Numbered from the stretch's first letter, positions 1-6,590 are shown. The stretch is 7,972 nucleotides of DNA from an uncultured bacterium (GCA_937967775.1 CALCJH010000155.1:1-7972); one strand, 5' to 3'. Made by a program: numbers and translations. The notes: generated by a model from the letters alone, not told the origin.

Positions 1-105
1 GAAAAGCTCCGGGCACATCGGATCGGCCGGCAGAGAGAGCCGCGCTACCTCCATGATGTCCGCCAGATCTTCTCCGCGCATTCCGCGGATAGTCCACTCA
101 GCCAT
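1..105 (-). CDS. GNAT-like N-acetyltransferase, N-terminal fragment
   Basis: Only the first 35 codons are in the window; the gene continues past the left edge. The start is the ATG at 105-103, with a purine-rich ribosome binding site (AGGTGAGGGG) a few bases upstream. The peptide begins MAEWTIRGMRGEDLADIM and continues to VARLSLPAD. This matches the usual opening of GNAT acetyltransferases such as RimI: a beta strand ending IR-x-M, then x-x-x-DL-x-x-I at the start of helix 1, then a hydrophobic segment before the substrate loop. The acetyl-CoA binding motif lies outside the window, so enzyme and substrate cannot be named. It starts 46 nt after the tatD stop and is probably the last visible gene of that operon. 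The fragment is short, so the family call is moderate. Confidence 0.55.
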   Translation of the reverse strand, partial: MAEWTIRGMRGEDLADIMEVARLSLPADPMCPELF

Positions 106-126
106 TTGCGCCCCTCACCTGACCTC

Positions 127-177
127 TCACGCGTCTGCGCGAGAAGGATGCTCAGATCATCTCGCGCAGACGCGTGA
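127..177. repeat. Perfect 18-bp inverted repeat around the tatD stop codon
   Basis: Arms 127-144 and 160-177 are exact reverse complements (core ACGCGTCTGCGCGAGA) separated by 15 nt that contain the tatD stop codon (152-154). In the minus-strand mRNA this gives a very stable hairpin whose 5' arm encodes the last TatD residues and whose 3' arm ends 21 nt before the acetyltransferase start codon. No T-run follows the second arm in the minus-strand direction, so it does not look like a standard intrinsic terminator. An intercistronic processing, stabilising or attenuating element is more plausible; that role is inferred. Confidence 0.8.
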
Positions 178-934
178 ACACCCTTCTGGCATTCTCCGTT
201 GTCATCCACTGAACCTCCGCGGCCGACACCCCCAGCAGGTCCGCCAGCGCATCCCGCACGTGGATGATGAAGGCGGGCTCGTTCCGCTTCCCCCTGTGGG
301 GAACCGGCGCCAGATAGGGACTGTCCGTTTCCAACAGGATGCGTTCCGGGGGGACGGTGGCGATGGTACGGCGCAGGTCTTCAGCGTTGCGAAATGTGAT
401 CATCCCTGTCACGCCGATGTAGACCCCCATCTCGACGGCCCGCTTCGCCGCTGCCGCTGGTCCGGTGAACGCGTGGAGCACCGCCCCTGCCGGCGGAAGG
501 CCGGTCTTTTCCAGAATGTCCAGAACCTCATCCTCCGCCGCGCGCGAATGGATAGTAACCGGCAGGCCGACCTCTACGGCCAGCTCCAGCTGCGCTCGGA
601 AGACGTGACGCTGGACCTCGGGAGGAGAGAACATATAGTGATAGTCCAGCCCCATCTCGCCCACGGCGGCCGCCGCCGGGCAATGGAGGAGCCGCGCCTG
701 GATGTCCTCCAGCCACTCCTTGTCCACCAGCGACCGAGATGCCTCGTGCGGGTGGAGGCCGAAGGCCACTGACAGCCCCTTCACCTCCGCCAGGCGTTCC
801 GCGCGGTCTGCCGTCTCGCGATCGCATGCCGCGATCAGCATGCCGGTCATCCCGGCCTGCCGCGCCCGGCTCAACGTCTCCTCGATGTCCTCGTCGAAAC
901 GGGGATCGTAAAGGTGGCAATGGGTGTCTATCAC
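152..934 (-). CDS. tatD: TatD family metal-dependent hydrolase (putative DNase)
   Basis: A 260-residue protein, the normal full length for the TatD/YcfH family of TIM-barrel metal-dependent hydrolases, which are cytoplasmic and usually described as 3'-5' exonucleases or DNases. All signature motifs are present in order: IDTHCHL at 2-8 (ligands H5 and H7), GLHPHEA at 59-65, GEMGLDYH at 92-99 (E93), TIHSRAA at 127-133 (H129), HAFTG at 154-158 (H154) and LLETDSPYLAP at 200-210 (D204). The complete ligand set suggests an active enzyme. The start codon is GTG (934-932): it lies directly before the conserved IDTHCH and no in-frame ATG fits better. No clear Shine-Dalgarno sequence precedes it. It begins 11 nt after the stop of the upstream alpha/beta hydrolase, so translational coupling is likely. 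The stop codon sits in the loop of a large inverted repeat. The family call is firm; the physiological substrate is not known from sequence. Confidence 0.95.
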   Translation of the reverse strand: MIDTHCHLYDPRFDEDIEETLSRARQAGMTGMLIAACDRETADRAERLAEVKGLSVAFGLHPHEASRSLVDKEWLEDIQARLLHCPAAAAVGEMGLDYHYMFSPPEVQRHVFRAQLELAVEVGLPVTIHSRAAEDEVLDILEKTGLPPAGAVLHAFTGPAAAAKRAVEMGVYIGVTGMITFRNAEDLRRTIATVPPERILLETDSPYLAPVPHRGKRNEPAFIIHVRDALADLLGVSAAEVQWMTTENARRVFTRLREMI

Positions 935-945
935 GGCGAGGCAGT

Positions 946-1752
946 TCAGTCCACCAGACTGGTGAGACGGGTTGCCAAGAACTCGTCTATGAAGGCGTTG
1001 GTGAGGTCATGGCGCTCGATATGCGGGAAATGACCGGCTCCCTCCACCACCTCCACCACCGAGTCGGGCGTCATATGCTGCAACAGCTGGGCCGCGGAGA
1101 GGAACGGGGGGCGGTCGTACTGACCCACGATGAGAAGCAGCGGCATCCAGAGGCGCTCCAGCCAGGGGCGGCTGTCAAACTGCCGCACGATGGTCAGTCG
1201 GTCGCGCAGGGTGGACTGGCTTGTCTTGGCCGCCTGCTTGCTGACCCAGGCCAGGTGCTCCTCAAGTTCCAGCTCTTCGGGCTTGCGCAGCCCCAGGCGG
1301 ATCAAGAGCCGCTCCCACGGGGACTCAGGCTCCAGCATATGCGCGGAGCCCAGATACCGCAGGAGGGTGTGCGGGTTCTGCGTGGGAGCCTTGGCGAATC
1401 CCGAGATCAGAATGAGCGCCGTCGTGCGCTCCGGATACGTCCGGGCGAATAGCTGGGCGATCAGGCTGCCGAAGGAGTGCCCCGCGATCACCGCGCCTGG
1501 AAGACGCAGACGGTCCAGCAGCCGGGCCAGATCCTCCACCAGCACGGAGAGATCCCCCGCATGGCCGTCCTCGTGCTCACGGACATCGTATGCCAGCACG
1601 CGGTAGCGGTCCGAAAGCCCGCGGAGCTGGTACTCGAAAGACTCCTTATACTCCTCGATGCCGGGGATGAACACCAGGGGGAGTCCGACTCCGTAATCCA
1701 GGTAAGACGCTTTCCAACCTTCCAGATCAAGAGTCGGCAACGGACGGCTCAC
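946..1752 (-). CDS. Alpha/beta fold hydrolase
   Basis: A 268-residue single-domain alpha/beta hydrolase. Visible features are the strand and oxyanion region PLVFIPGIEEY at about 25-35, the nucleophile elbow GHSFG at 91-95 (Ser93), the acid in VGQYDRPPF (Asp213) and the histidine in GAGHFPHIE (His241). The catalytic triad is therefore complete. Residues of about 120-195 form the variable cap and are rich in charged residues. There is no signal peptide, so it should be cytoplasmic. Such proteins are esterases, C-C hydrolases, epoxide hydrolases or haloperoxidase-like enzymes, and the substrate cannot be told from sequence. The start is GTG at 1752-1750, with only a weak AGG upstream. A good sigma70-type promoter lies 58 nt upstream, and tatD follows after 11 nt, so this is probably the first gene of the minus-strand operon. 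Confidence 0.92.
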   Translation of the reverse strand: MSRPLPTLDLEGWKASYLDYGVGLPLVFIPGIEEYKESFEYQLRGLSDRYRVLAYDVREHEDGHAGDLSVLVEDLARLLDRLRLPGAVIAGHSFGSLIAQLFARTYPERTTALILISGFAKAPTQNPHTLLRYLGSAHMLEPESPWERLLIRLGLRKPEELELEEHLAWVSKQAAKTSQSTLRDRLTIVRQFDSRPWLERLWMPLLLIVGQYDRPPFLSAAQLLQHMTPDSVVEVVEGAGHFPHIERHDLTNAFIDEFLATRLTSLVD

Positions 1753-1774
1753 TCCCTGAAGCGGCGATGAATGG

Positions 1775-1800
1775 CCCCGCGGCGCTTTTGCGCTCCGGGG
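1775..1800 (-). other. Hairpin in the leader of the minus-strand operon
   Basis: An imperfect inverted repeat has outer arms CCCCG/CGGGG and inner arms GCGC/GCGC around a four-base TTTT loop (AAAA in the minus-strand RNA). If transcription starts near 1803, as the promoter predicts, this hairpin would form almost at the 5' end of the roughly 50-nt leader. It could protect the mRNA 5' end; that role is inferred. Confidence 0.4.
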
Positions 1801-1809
1801 GACGGGGTG

Positions 1810-1839
1810 ATGTTACGCCAACGCTGCAGGCTCTGTCAA
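1810..1839 (-). promoter_or_regulatory. Sigma70-type promoter for the hydrolase-tatD-GNAT operon
   Basis: Read on the minus strand, a perfect -35 hexamer TTGACA (1839-1834) is followed after 18 nt by TAACAT (1815-1810), which matches the -10 consensus at 4 of 6 positions. The predicted start of transcription is near 1803, about 50 nt before the GTG of the hydrolase. It stands back to back with the predicted tilS promoter. Confidence 0.6.
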
Positions 1840-1845
1840 TTGATA

Positions 1846-1857
1846 GCGGAGTTCCGC
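1846..1857. promoter_or_regulatory. Short palindrome between divergent promoters, possible operator
   Basis: GCGGA-GT-TCCGC is a perfect 5+2+5 inverted repeat. It lies in the 30 bp between the two opposed -35 elements (1834-1839 and 1870-1875), a place where a regulator could act on both operons. It is short and could arise by chance in GC-rich DNA. Confidence 0.25.
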
Positions 1858-1869
1858 GTGCCAGGCGTG

Positions 1870-1898
1870 TTGACGGCCGAGGGTGGGTGGTGTACCTT
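1870..1898 (+). promoter_or_regulatory. Predicted tilS promoter, giving a near-leaderless mRNA
   Basis: TTGACG (1870-1875) and TACCTT (1893-1898) are separated by 17 nt. The -10 element ends 10 nt before the most likely tilS ATG (1909). Transcription would start within a few bases of the start codon, and there is no properly spaced Shine-Dalgarno sequence, so the mRNA may be leaderless or nearly so. The -10 is not strong (TA..T pattern), so confidence is moderate. Confidence 0.45.
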
Positions 1899-1908
1899 GC
1901 CAGCGGAG

Positions 1909-3291
1909 ATGGACGGGACGGGCTTCCTCGAACTGGTGCTGGAAGACATCCGGGTCCGGGAGCTGATCGCTCCGGGGGACCGGGTGCTTGCGGCCGTCTC
2001 CGGCGGGGCTGATAGCGTATGTCTGCTACGGACGCTTCTGGACCTTGCGCCAGCCGGAGGATGGGAGGTCTTCGCGGCGCATTTCGATCACGCGATGCGC
2101 CCCGAATCGAAGGAGGACGCAGGCTTCGTCCAGCATTTCTGCGAGGCCCTGGGTGTCCGTCTGCTGATGGGGCGCTCCAGCTCGCTGGGTCCGGACTCTG
2201 CGGAGGCGGCGGCCAGGGATGAACGGCTTGCGTTTCTCCGGCAGGCGGCAAAAGAGGCGGGGTGCGGCGTCATTGCCACGGGCCACACCGCGGACGACCG
2301 CGCGGAGACCATTCTGATGAATCTCCTGCGCGGAGCGGGCTTGCGGGGATTGCAGGGTATCGCCTGGAGGTCGGGCGAGTTCGTCCGGCCGTTTTTGGGA
2401 CGCTCGCGCGAAGCGGTGCGCCGCCGCCTCCGGCAGCTCGGGCAGGAGTGGCGCGAGGACGCCACCAACCGCGATGCGCGCTTCCTGCGCAACCGCATCC
2501 GACACAGCGTGCTTCCTCTGCTGGAGCGGGAGGTATCCCCTTGCGTAGGCGAAAGCCTTTTCCGGCTGGCCGAGATGGCGGCCGAGGAAGATGCCTTTCT
2601 GGACGCGCAGGCGCAAGAACTCCTCAACCGTCTTATTCAGTCCGGTATTGACGCCGCGGACATGTTTCTGGATGCCGCCGCCCTGCGGGTTGCTCATCCG
2701 GCTCTGGCCCGGCGCGCCGCGCGGCTGGCGCTGGAGCGTCTGACCGGCGGACCACGCGACGTGACCTTCCGGATGTGCCAGCGCGTCCTGTCGGCGGCCC
2801 GGCAGCCATCGCCAGCGAAGGACATCGGGCTGGGTGTGCGCGTCTCGTCGGATGCCCGGTGGCTCTGTCTCAGCCGTTCCCGTCCGGTTGTGGAGCCGGA
2901 GCCGTTCGATCTGGAGCTTCCCCGGATGGGAGAGGTAACCACGCCAGGAGGCTGGCGCATCCGCGTGTCAGAGCCGGAGCACCCCGGCGACGAGCCTTTG
3001 CGCTTGACCTTCCAGGCGACAGACACAATGCTGCGTGCCAGGAGCTGGCGGCCGGGCGACCGGATGCGTCCGAAGGGGCTGGGAGCGTCCAAGAAACTGC
3101 AGGACATCTTCACAGACCGGCGAGTGCCGCGGGATGAGCGCAGGCGCGTGCCGCTCATCTGCGCCGGCGATGAAGTCGTCTGGATCCCCGGGGTGGCGCT
3201 CTCGGAACGGGCGGGGCAGTCTGACGGGGACATTCTGGTGGCCGTGCGCCCACCCTGCGGAGTCTTGCCCGCCTGGGCGCGCCGCACCTGA
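1909..3291 (+). CDS. tilS: tRNA(Ile)-lysidine synthase
   Basis: TilS attaches lysine to C34 of the CAU-anticodon tRNA-Ile using ATP, so that it reads AUA and accepts isoleucine. It acts in the cytoplasm and is essential in most bacteria. From ATG 1909 the protein has 460 residues, in the usual TilS range. The PP-loop SGGADS is at 31-36, followed by the AAHFDHAMRP motif, TGHTADDRAETI and NLLRGAGLRG, VRPFLGRSRE, and EDATNRDARFLRNRIRH. These belong to the N-terminal ATP-pyrophosphatase domain. The C-terminal TilS domain is also present: SWRPGDRMRPKGLGASKKLQ, then PRDERRRVPL and VWIPGVALSERA. The reading frame stays open upstream to 1771, but those 46 residues match nothing in the family. ATG 1909 places the PP-loop at the usual distance from the N-terminus; TTG 1897 is a weaker alternative. 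The gene is transcribed divergently from the hydrolase operon, and the GxGYxYP-family gene follows 18 nt after its stop. Confidence 0.95.
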   Translation: MDGTGFLELVLEDIRVRELIAPGDRVLAAVSGGADSVCLLRTLLDLAPAGGWEVFAAHFDHAMRPESKEDAGFVQHFCEALGVRLLMGRSSSLGPDSAEAAARDERLAFLRQAAKEAGCGVIATGHTADDRAETILMNLLRGAGLRGLQGIAWRSGEFVRPFLGRSREAVRRRLRQLGQEWREDATNRDARFLRNRIRHSVLPLLEREVSPCVGESLFRLAEMAAEEDAFLDAQAQELLNRLIQSGIDAADMFLDAAALRVAHPALARRAARLALERLTGGPRDVTFRMCQRVLSAARQPSPAKDIGLGVRVSSDARWLCLSRSRPVVEPEPFDLELPRMGEVTTPGGWRIRVSEPEHPGDEPLRLTFQATDTMLRARSWRPGDRMRPKGLGASKKLQDIFTDRRVPRDERRRVPLICAGDEVVWIPGVALSERAGQSDGDILVAVRPPCGVLPAWARRT

Positions 3292-3309
3292 GAAGGGCAG
3301 GTTGCTGTG

Positions 3310-6084
3310 ATGTTAATCGCGCGTGTTTGGATTGTCGTTGTGGCGTGCTTTTTCACGCTCGCGGCCCGGCCGCCGGCCGCATCTGCGGAGGAGAAACGGA
3401 CTTTGGAAACACGGATCACTTTTCCCGTCGGGGTTGTGGAGACTCTGCAGCCCACGCTCGCCTTTATCTCGGAGCCTCACGACGCCTTCGAGGCCGAGGT
3501 GCATTCGCCGGATGGCCTGCTCTGGTCTTCGGGCCAGGTGGACTCCCGCAGCTACACCGTGCAGCTTCCTTCCCTCCCACCGGCGGCGGCGCTCCGGGCC
3601 AGGGCAAGGGTTCGCTGCGAAGGTCGATGGGGCGACTGGTCCGCATGGGCCGAGTTCAGCACGCCGGATTTTCCTGTGGTGCGCATCGTTCGTCCCGCTC
3701 ACGCCGGCCGCGTGACAGGGCCGCAGGTGGAGCTGGTCTGGGAAACGGAGAACCCCGGCGACCTGGACGAGATGACGGTGAGCCTCGACGGGACGCGCCT
3801 TCGCGGCGCGGCAAGCGAGGGGCCGGGCCGGCAGTCCGTGCGCGTCCGTCTCAGCGAGGGGGTTCACACATTGAACGTGAGGGCCGTGTCGGCCGGCCGG
3901 GCAGCGCAGGCGTCCTCCACGTTCTACGTCTGGAACAGCCCTCAGGCCGATGGAGAGCTTGTGATCCTGGATCTCCGCGAAGCAGCCAAGTGGGACGTCG
4001 CCGGCGACGCCTCGCAGGCCCGGCGGATGTACGAGCTGTTCCACGCCGCCGCCTGCCTGCAGGGCATCGTGAATCGGAAAGGACCGCGACTGATGCTTCG
4101 AGTCTTCGAGGCGGACGATTTCTGGCTGGATTATCTGCGCCGGCCGGGCCACTGGCTGGAGAAGGTCTCGCTGGTAACATACGGAGGGGACGGAACACCG
4201 GAAGACGCGTTCCTGCAGGTGACCGCGCGATTCGCGGGGGAGGTGAAAGGGCTGGTGGTCTGGGACAGGGCTGTTCCGGCCACATCCAACGTCGCCACCA
4301 CCGCCGCCGGCGTGGAGGATCTTCTGCCCGTGCAGGGAGGCGGGACGGAAGGCTCGCTCGGGGCGCGGCTCCGGGAGTTGTTTCCGGTGAAGCTGGATCT
4401 CACAGGACTCTTTCCGTTGCAGGAGAGGGGGTCTGGCAGCGCCAAGTGCGATGCCTATCTCTGGGCAAAGGAGCGCTATCTGGACTCGGGACGGGCGAAC
4501 CCGTGCAGGCTGGGTTACTGGCTGGACGCCTTCTGGCAGCAGCGTTCCGGCACAATGCCCTGGTGGGAGCACTGCCTGACGAATCATGACTGGATCGTGG
4601 CGGGACGCGGGTTTCTGTTCGACCTGTCCAACTGGGGCAATGAGGCTCCGCAGGATGACCCGCATCAGCCGGTGGGCGCCGATCTGGAGACGTTCCGGAA
4701 GCTGATGCGATCGGCGTGGGAACGCAGCGGTGGCCGCATGATGCACGTGGCCGGCTTCACGCCGTGGGCGTTCAAATACACGGACCACGCCGTCCCCGCC
4801 GGACGCCACGAGCCAGTCGCTTCGGAATGGGAGCTGGTTCGGCTGCTCTCCGCCTACAACGGCTACCTGGACGCTGATGCCCACAGCCTTTCGGCTATGG
4901 CCAACGCATCGCTCTGGAGCCAGATGCCTCTGCCGGACCGCTATGTGCAGAACCCGCCTCCCACACCCGGCCGCCTGATGGAGCAGGGTTATATGGCCGC
5001 GGACGGGAGCCTGGCGCCTCTTGGCTTCACCCTGTTCTATATCGGGGATTTCGACTCTGCCGCGTGGCTCACCCGCAAGCTCCCCGAACTGTGGGCGGAC
5101 CCTGAACGGGGCAGTGTGCCGATGGGCTGGGCGTTCAACCCGAATCTGGGCGCCCGAAACCCGGCCGCGATGCATTTGGCGTGGAGCTCGGCTTCGGAGT
5201 TGGACTTTTTTACTGCCGGCGACAGCGGTGCAGGATATGTGAACCCGACAATGCTGCTCGAGCCTCGGCCGGTATCAGGATTGCCGTCCGCGCGCGCGGC
5301 GTGGGTGAACCATTGCCGGGAGCTGTATCGCCGCTACAACCTGCGGATCACGGGATTCCTAATCAACGGGCACGCAGGGAAACTTACGCCGGAGTCCGAG
5401 GAGATGACGGCCGAGTTCAGCCCTGACGGGATGGCCACCCAGCGGGCCTGGATGGAGGGGGAGGGCCACCTTCGGGGAAACACCCCCGTGGCGTGGCAGA
5501 TGCACGATCTGAGCCCGGACAACGATGCCAATATCGCCTGCATAGAGCGTTTCCGGCGGGAGGGGCTTCAGTTCCTGAACTTTCGGCTAATTCTGCTCGG
5601 TCCTTCGTTCGTGCGCTCTCTGATGGATGCGGCGCAGGCTTCCAGCCCGCACGCGCCGTACGCGTTCTTGGACCCGTGGAGCTTCTTCTATCTGCTGCGG
5701 CATCACCTGGGCGGCAAGAACGAACGCCGCTGCACGTTCACTTTCGACGACGCTTCCGCAGGATTCGAGGCTGGCCGGCAACGGGAGGTCGTGGTGGGCA
5801 TCCGCAACGACGGATGGGACACGTGGAGAGCGGGAGAAGTTCATCTTCTCTGCGGCCTGGCAGACCGTGTAGACTGGACACGTGCTGAGCGGGTGGAGCT
5901 TCCACACGATGTGCATCCGGGAGAGGGGACTGTGCTTCGCGTCCGCATCATGGCTCCGCCGCGGCATGGCCGGTATGTTTTTCATCTTTCGATGGCGGAC
6001 GGAGGGGGACCATTCGTGGAAGCAGGGTGTCCCTGGTGGGAGTCGGAGGTGGAGGTCCGGCCGGCTGGAACAAAATCTTTATAA
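3310..6084 (+). CDS. Secreted GxGYxYP-family protein (putative glycoside hydrolase)
   Basis: About 924 residues from ATG 3310. The adjacent GTG 3307 is an alternative start; both are served by the AAGGGCAGG just upstream. An N-terminal signal peptide (R5, then a hydrophobic VWIVVVACFFTLAA stretch, likely cleavage ASA|EE at 26/27) predicts export. Two beta-sandwich-like domains follow: fibronectin-III-like at about 30-118 and Ig-like at about 122-207. The central part carries marks of the GxGYxYP family: LQGIVNRKGPRL at 250-261, ATSNVATTAAGVED at 324-337, and GAGYVNP at 640-646, where Asn replaces the second Tyr of the family motif. Residues of about 808-918 form a beta domain with a Trp-rich NDGWDTW (833-839) and an APPRHGRYVFHL segment, resembling NBR1-type four-tryptophan domains. 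The family is called a putative glycoside hydrolase, but I know of no proven reaction, and catalytic residues cannot be assigned. It is probably co-transcribed with tilS across 18 nt, although the functions are unrelated. It ends with TAA, 16 nt before the first ECF-type promoter module. Confidence 0.8.
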   Translation: MLIARVWIVVVACFFTLAARPPAASAEEKRTLETRITFPVGVVETLQPTLAFISEPHDAFEAEVHSPDGLLWSSGQVDSRSYTVQLPSLPPAAALRARARVRCEGRWGDWSAWAEFSTPDFPVVRIVRPAHAGRVTGPQVELVWETENPGDLDEMTVSLDGTRLRGAASEGPGRQSVRVRLSEGVHTLNVRAVSAGRAAQASSTFYVWNSPQADGELVILDLREAAKWDVAGDASQARRMYELFHAAACLQGIVNRKGPRLMLRVFEADDFWLDYLRRPGHWLEKVSLVTYGGDGTPEDAFLQVTARFAGEVKGLVVWDRAVPATSNVATTAAGVEDLLPVQGGGTEGSLGARLRELFPVKLDLTGLFPLQERGSGSAKCDAYLWAKERYLDSGRANPCRLGYWLDAFWQQRSGTMPWWEHCLTNHDWIVAGRGFLFDLSNWGNEAPQDDPHQPVGADLETFRKLMRSAWERSGGRMMHVAGFTPWAFKYTDHAVPAGRHEPVASEWELVRLLSAYNGYLDADAHSLSAMANASLWSQMPLPDRYVQNPPPTPGRLMEQGYMAADGSLAPLGFTLFYIGDFDSAAWLTRKLPELWADPERGSVPMGWAFNPNLGARNPAAMHLAWSSASELDFFTAGDSGAGYVNPTMLLEPRPVSGLPSARAAWVNHCRELYRRYNLRITGFLINGHAGKLTPESEEMTAEFSPDGMATQRAWMEGEGHLRGNTPVAWQMHDLSPDNDANIACIERFRREGLQFLNFRLILLGPSFVRSLMDAAQASSPHAPYAFLDPWSFFYLLRHHLGGKNERRCTFTFDDASAGFEAGRQREVVVGIRNDGWDTWRAGEVHLLCGLADRVDWTRAERVELPHDVHPGEGTVLRVRIMAPPRHGRYVFHLSMADGGGPFVEAGCPWWESEVEVRPAGTKSL

Positions 6085-6101
6085 AAAAAGCGTGTTAATG
6101 C

Positions 6102-6127
6102 GGAACCTTTTTGGCCAGGCCATCGTC
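6102..6127 (+). promoter_or_regulatory. ECF-sigma-type promoter of sRNA A
   Basis: GGAAC (6102-6106, extended GGAACCTTT), a 17-nt spacer and CGTC (6124-6127, extended CGTCAAA) closely match the known promoter pattern of sigma-E-like ECF factors (GGAACTT with a GTC-type -10). A run of A/T (6071-6099, including ATAAAAAAAG) directly upstream could act as an UP element. It overlaps the sequence just after the GxGYxYP stop codon. Transcription should start near 6137. Confidence 0.65.
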
Positions 6128-6136
6128 AAAGCAAGT

Positions 6137-6199
6137 GAAAGCTTCCCACCCTCCTTTCTCTCTCAACCCCGGGCGGGCCACCGCCCGGGGATTTTCTTT
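6137..6199 (+). ncRNA. Predicted small RNA A with C-rich 5' loop
   Basis: A transcript of about 63 nt is predicted from the promoter position and the terminator. Its first 24 nt are identical in all three copies. GAAAG (6137-6141) can pair with CUUUC (6154-6158) and expose the 12-nt loop CUUCCCACCCUC. The loop and its 3' flank (ACCCUCCUUUC) resemble the anti-Shine-Dalgarno tail of 16S rRNA (ACCUCCUUUC), so the RNA could pair with purine-rich ribosome binding sites. A short UCUCUCAA linker leads to a 10-bp terminator hairpin. I see no coding potential on this strand. Expression and function are inferred; no known family is recognised. Confidence 0.65.
6167..6199 (+). terminator. Intrinsic terminator of sRNA A
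   Basis: The stem CCCCGGGCGG (6167-6176) pairs perfectly with CCGCCCGGGG (6181-6190) around a GCCA loop and is followed by ATTTTCTTT. It would also end transcripts reading through from the GxGYxYP gene. Confidence 0.9.
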
Positions 6200-6300
6200 G
6201 ACCTTTTCCGCTAAAAGGCACCCGCGCCGGTCCCGCCTGCATTCCTGCTGACGGCATAACGGCGCGGCGGGCAAAAAGATGAAATAAACGTTTTCCGGGC

Positions 6301-6326
6301 GGAACCTTTCTGCAATGGTTTACGTC
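6301..6326 (+). promoter_or_regulatory. ECF-sigma-type promoter of sRNA B
   Basis: GGAAC (6301-6305, extended GGAACCTTT), a 17-nt spacer and CGTC (6323-6326, extended CGTCGAAA) repeat the module A pattern exactly. The spacer sequence is unrelated to the other copies, apart from positions next to the boxes. An A-rich tract (6272-6294, CAAAAAGATGAAATAAACG then TTTT) lies directly upstream. Confidence 0.65.
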
Positions 6327-6335
6327 GAAAGAAAT

Positions 6336-6401
6336 AGAAAGCTTCCCACCCTCCTTTCTCTTCCAGCCCCCGGTTCAGCAGAGCCGGGGGCTGGTTGTTT
6401 T
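6336..6401 (+). ncRNA. Predicted small RNA B with C-rich 5' loop
   Basis: A transcript of about 66 nt, with the 24-nt segment (6337-6360) shared with copies A and C. The 5' stem AGAAAG/CUUUCU gains an extra A-U pair here compared with copy A, and displays the same CUUCCCACCCUC loop. A UUCC linker leads to an 11-bp terminator hairpin with a different sequence and a 10-nt loop. The unit has its own promoter and terminator, so it should be an independent gene rather than part of copy A. Confidence 0.65.
6363..6401 (+). terminator. Intrinsic terminator of sRNA B
   Basis: CCAGCCCCCGG (6363-6373) pairs perfectly with CCGGGGGCTGG (6384-6394), with a 10-nt loop and a TTGTTTT tail. The stem is unrelated in sequence to terminators A and C. 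Confidence 0.9.
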
Positions 6402-6562
6402 GCGACCCATCGTGCTCAGGGCGGCGGATGACACGGCCGCTTCGGCGCAGCAACCTGCCGCTGTAGGGCTGAAGCCGCGGGTAGGCGGGTTACGACGCGC
6501 AGATTAAAGGGGCCCTTCTGGCTTGGCCCAGGCAAAGAATTGTTGAAGAATTTGTTTCGCTG
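6402..6562. other. Intergenic spacer between sRNA B and module C
   Basis: There is no convincing gene here on either strand. It contains only weak GC-rich inverted repeats, for example GGGCC (6510-6514) with GGCCC (6525-6529). The last 30 nt (6533-6562, CAAAGAATTGTTGAAGAATT and on) are A/T-rich and match the upstream tracts of modules A and B in position. Confidence 0.5.
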
Positions 6563-6564
6563 GC

Positions 6565-6590
6565 GGAACTTTTCGCCCGGTGGATCCGTC
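6565..6590 (+). promoter_or_regulatory. ECF-sigma-type promoter of sRNA C
   Basis: GGAAC (6565-6569, extended GGAACTTTT), a 17-nt spacer and CGTC (6587-6590, extended CGTCTTAG). Of the three copies this has the -35 closest to the E. coli sigma-E consensus GGAACTT. An A/T-rich tract lies upstream. Confidence 0.65.

Noticed and set aside
1834..1857. GCGGAACT on the minus strand as a fourth ECF-type promoter
   Set aside because: There is no CGTC-like -10 element at 16-18 nt; the strong TTGACA promoter overlaps the expected position.
1771..1908. N-terminal extension of tilS from the first in-frame ATG
   Set aside because: The extra 46 residues match no TilS feature and would overlap the predicted promoters. 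ATG 1909 gives the family's usual distance to the PP-loop.
3313..5175. A 620-codon open frame on the minus strand
   Set aside because: It lies wholly opposite the GxGYxYP-family gene, has a composition typical of antisense GC-rich frames and shows no recognisable domain.
6202..6271. Small inverted repeats between sRNA A and module B (CCTTTT/AAAAGG and GC-rich arms near 6224 and 6260)
   Set aside because: They are short, imperfect and not shared with the other spacers, so they are not distinguishable from chance.
6100..6590. A conserved 5' RNA hairpin formed by GCG and CGU around a variable loop (riboswitch-like element)
   Set aside because: The stem would be only three pairs with a G-U, the interior does not covary, and no gene follows each terminator. 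An ECF promoter explains the constant 17-nt spacing better.
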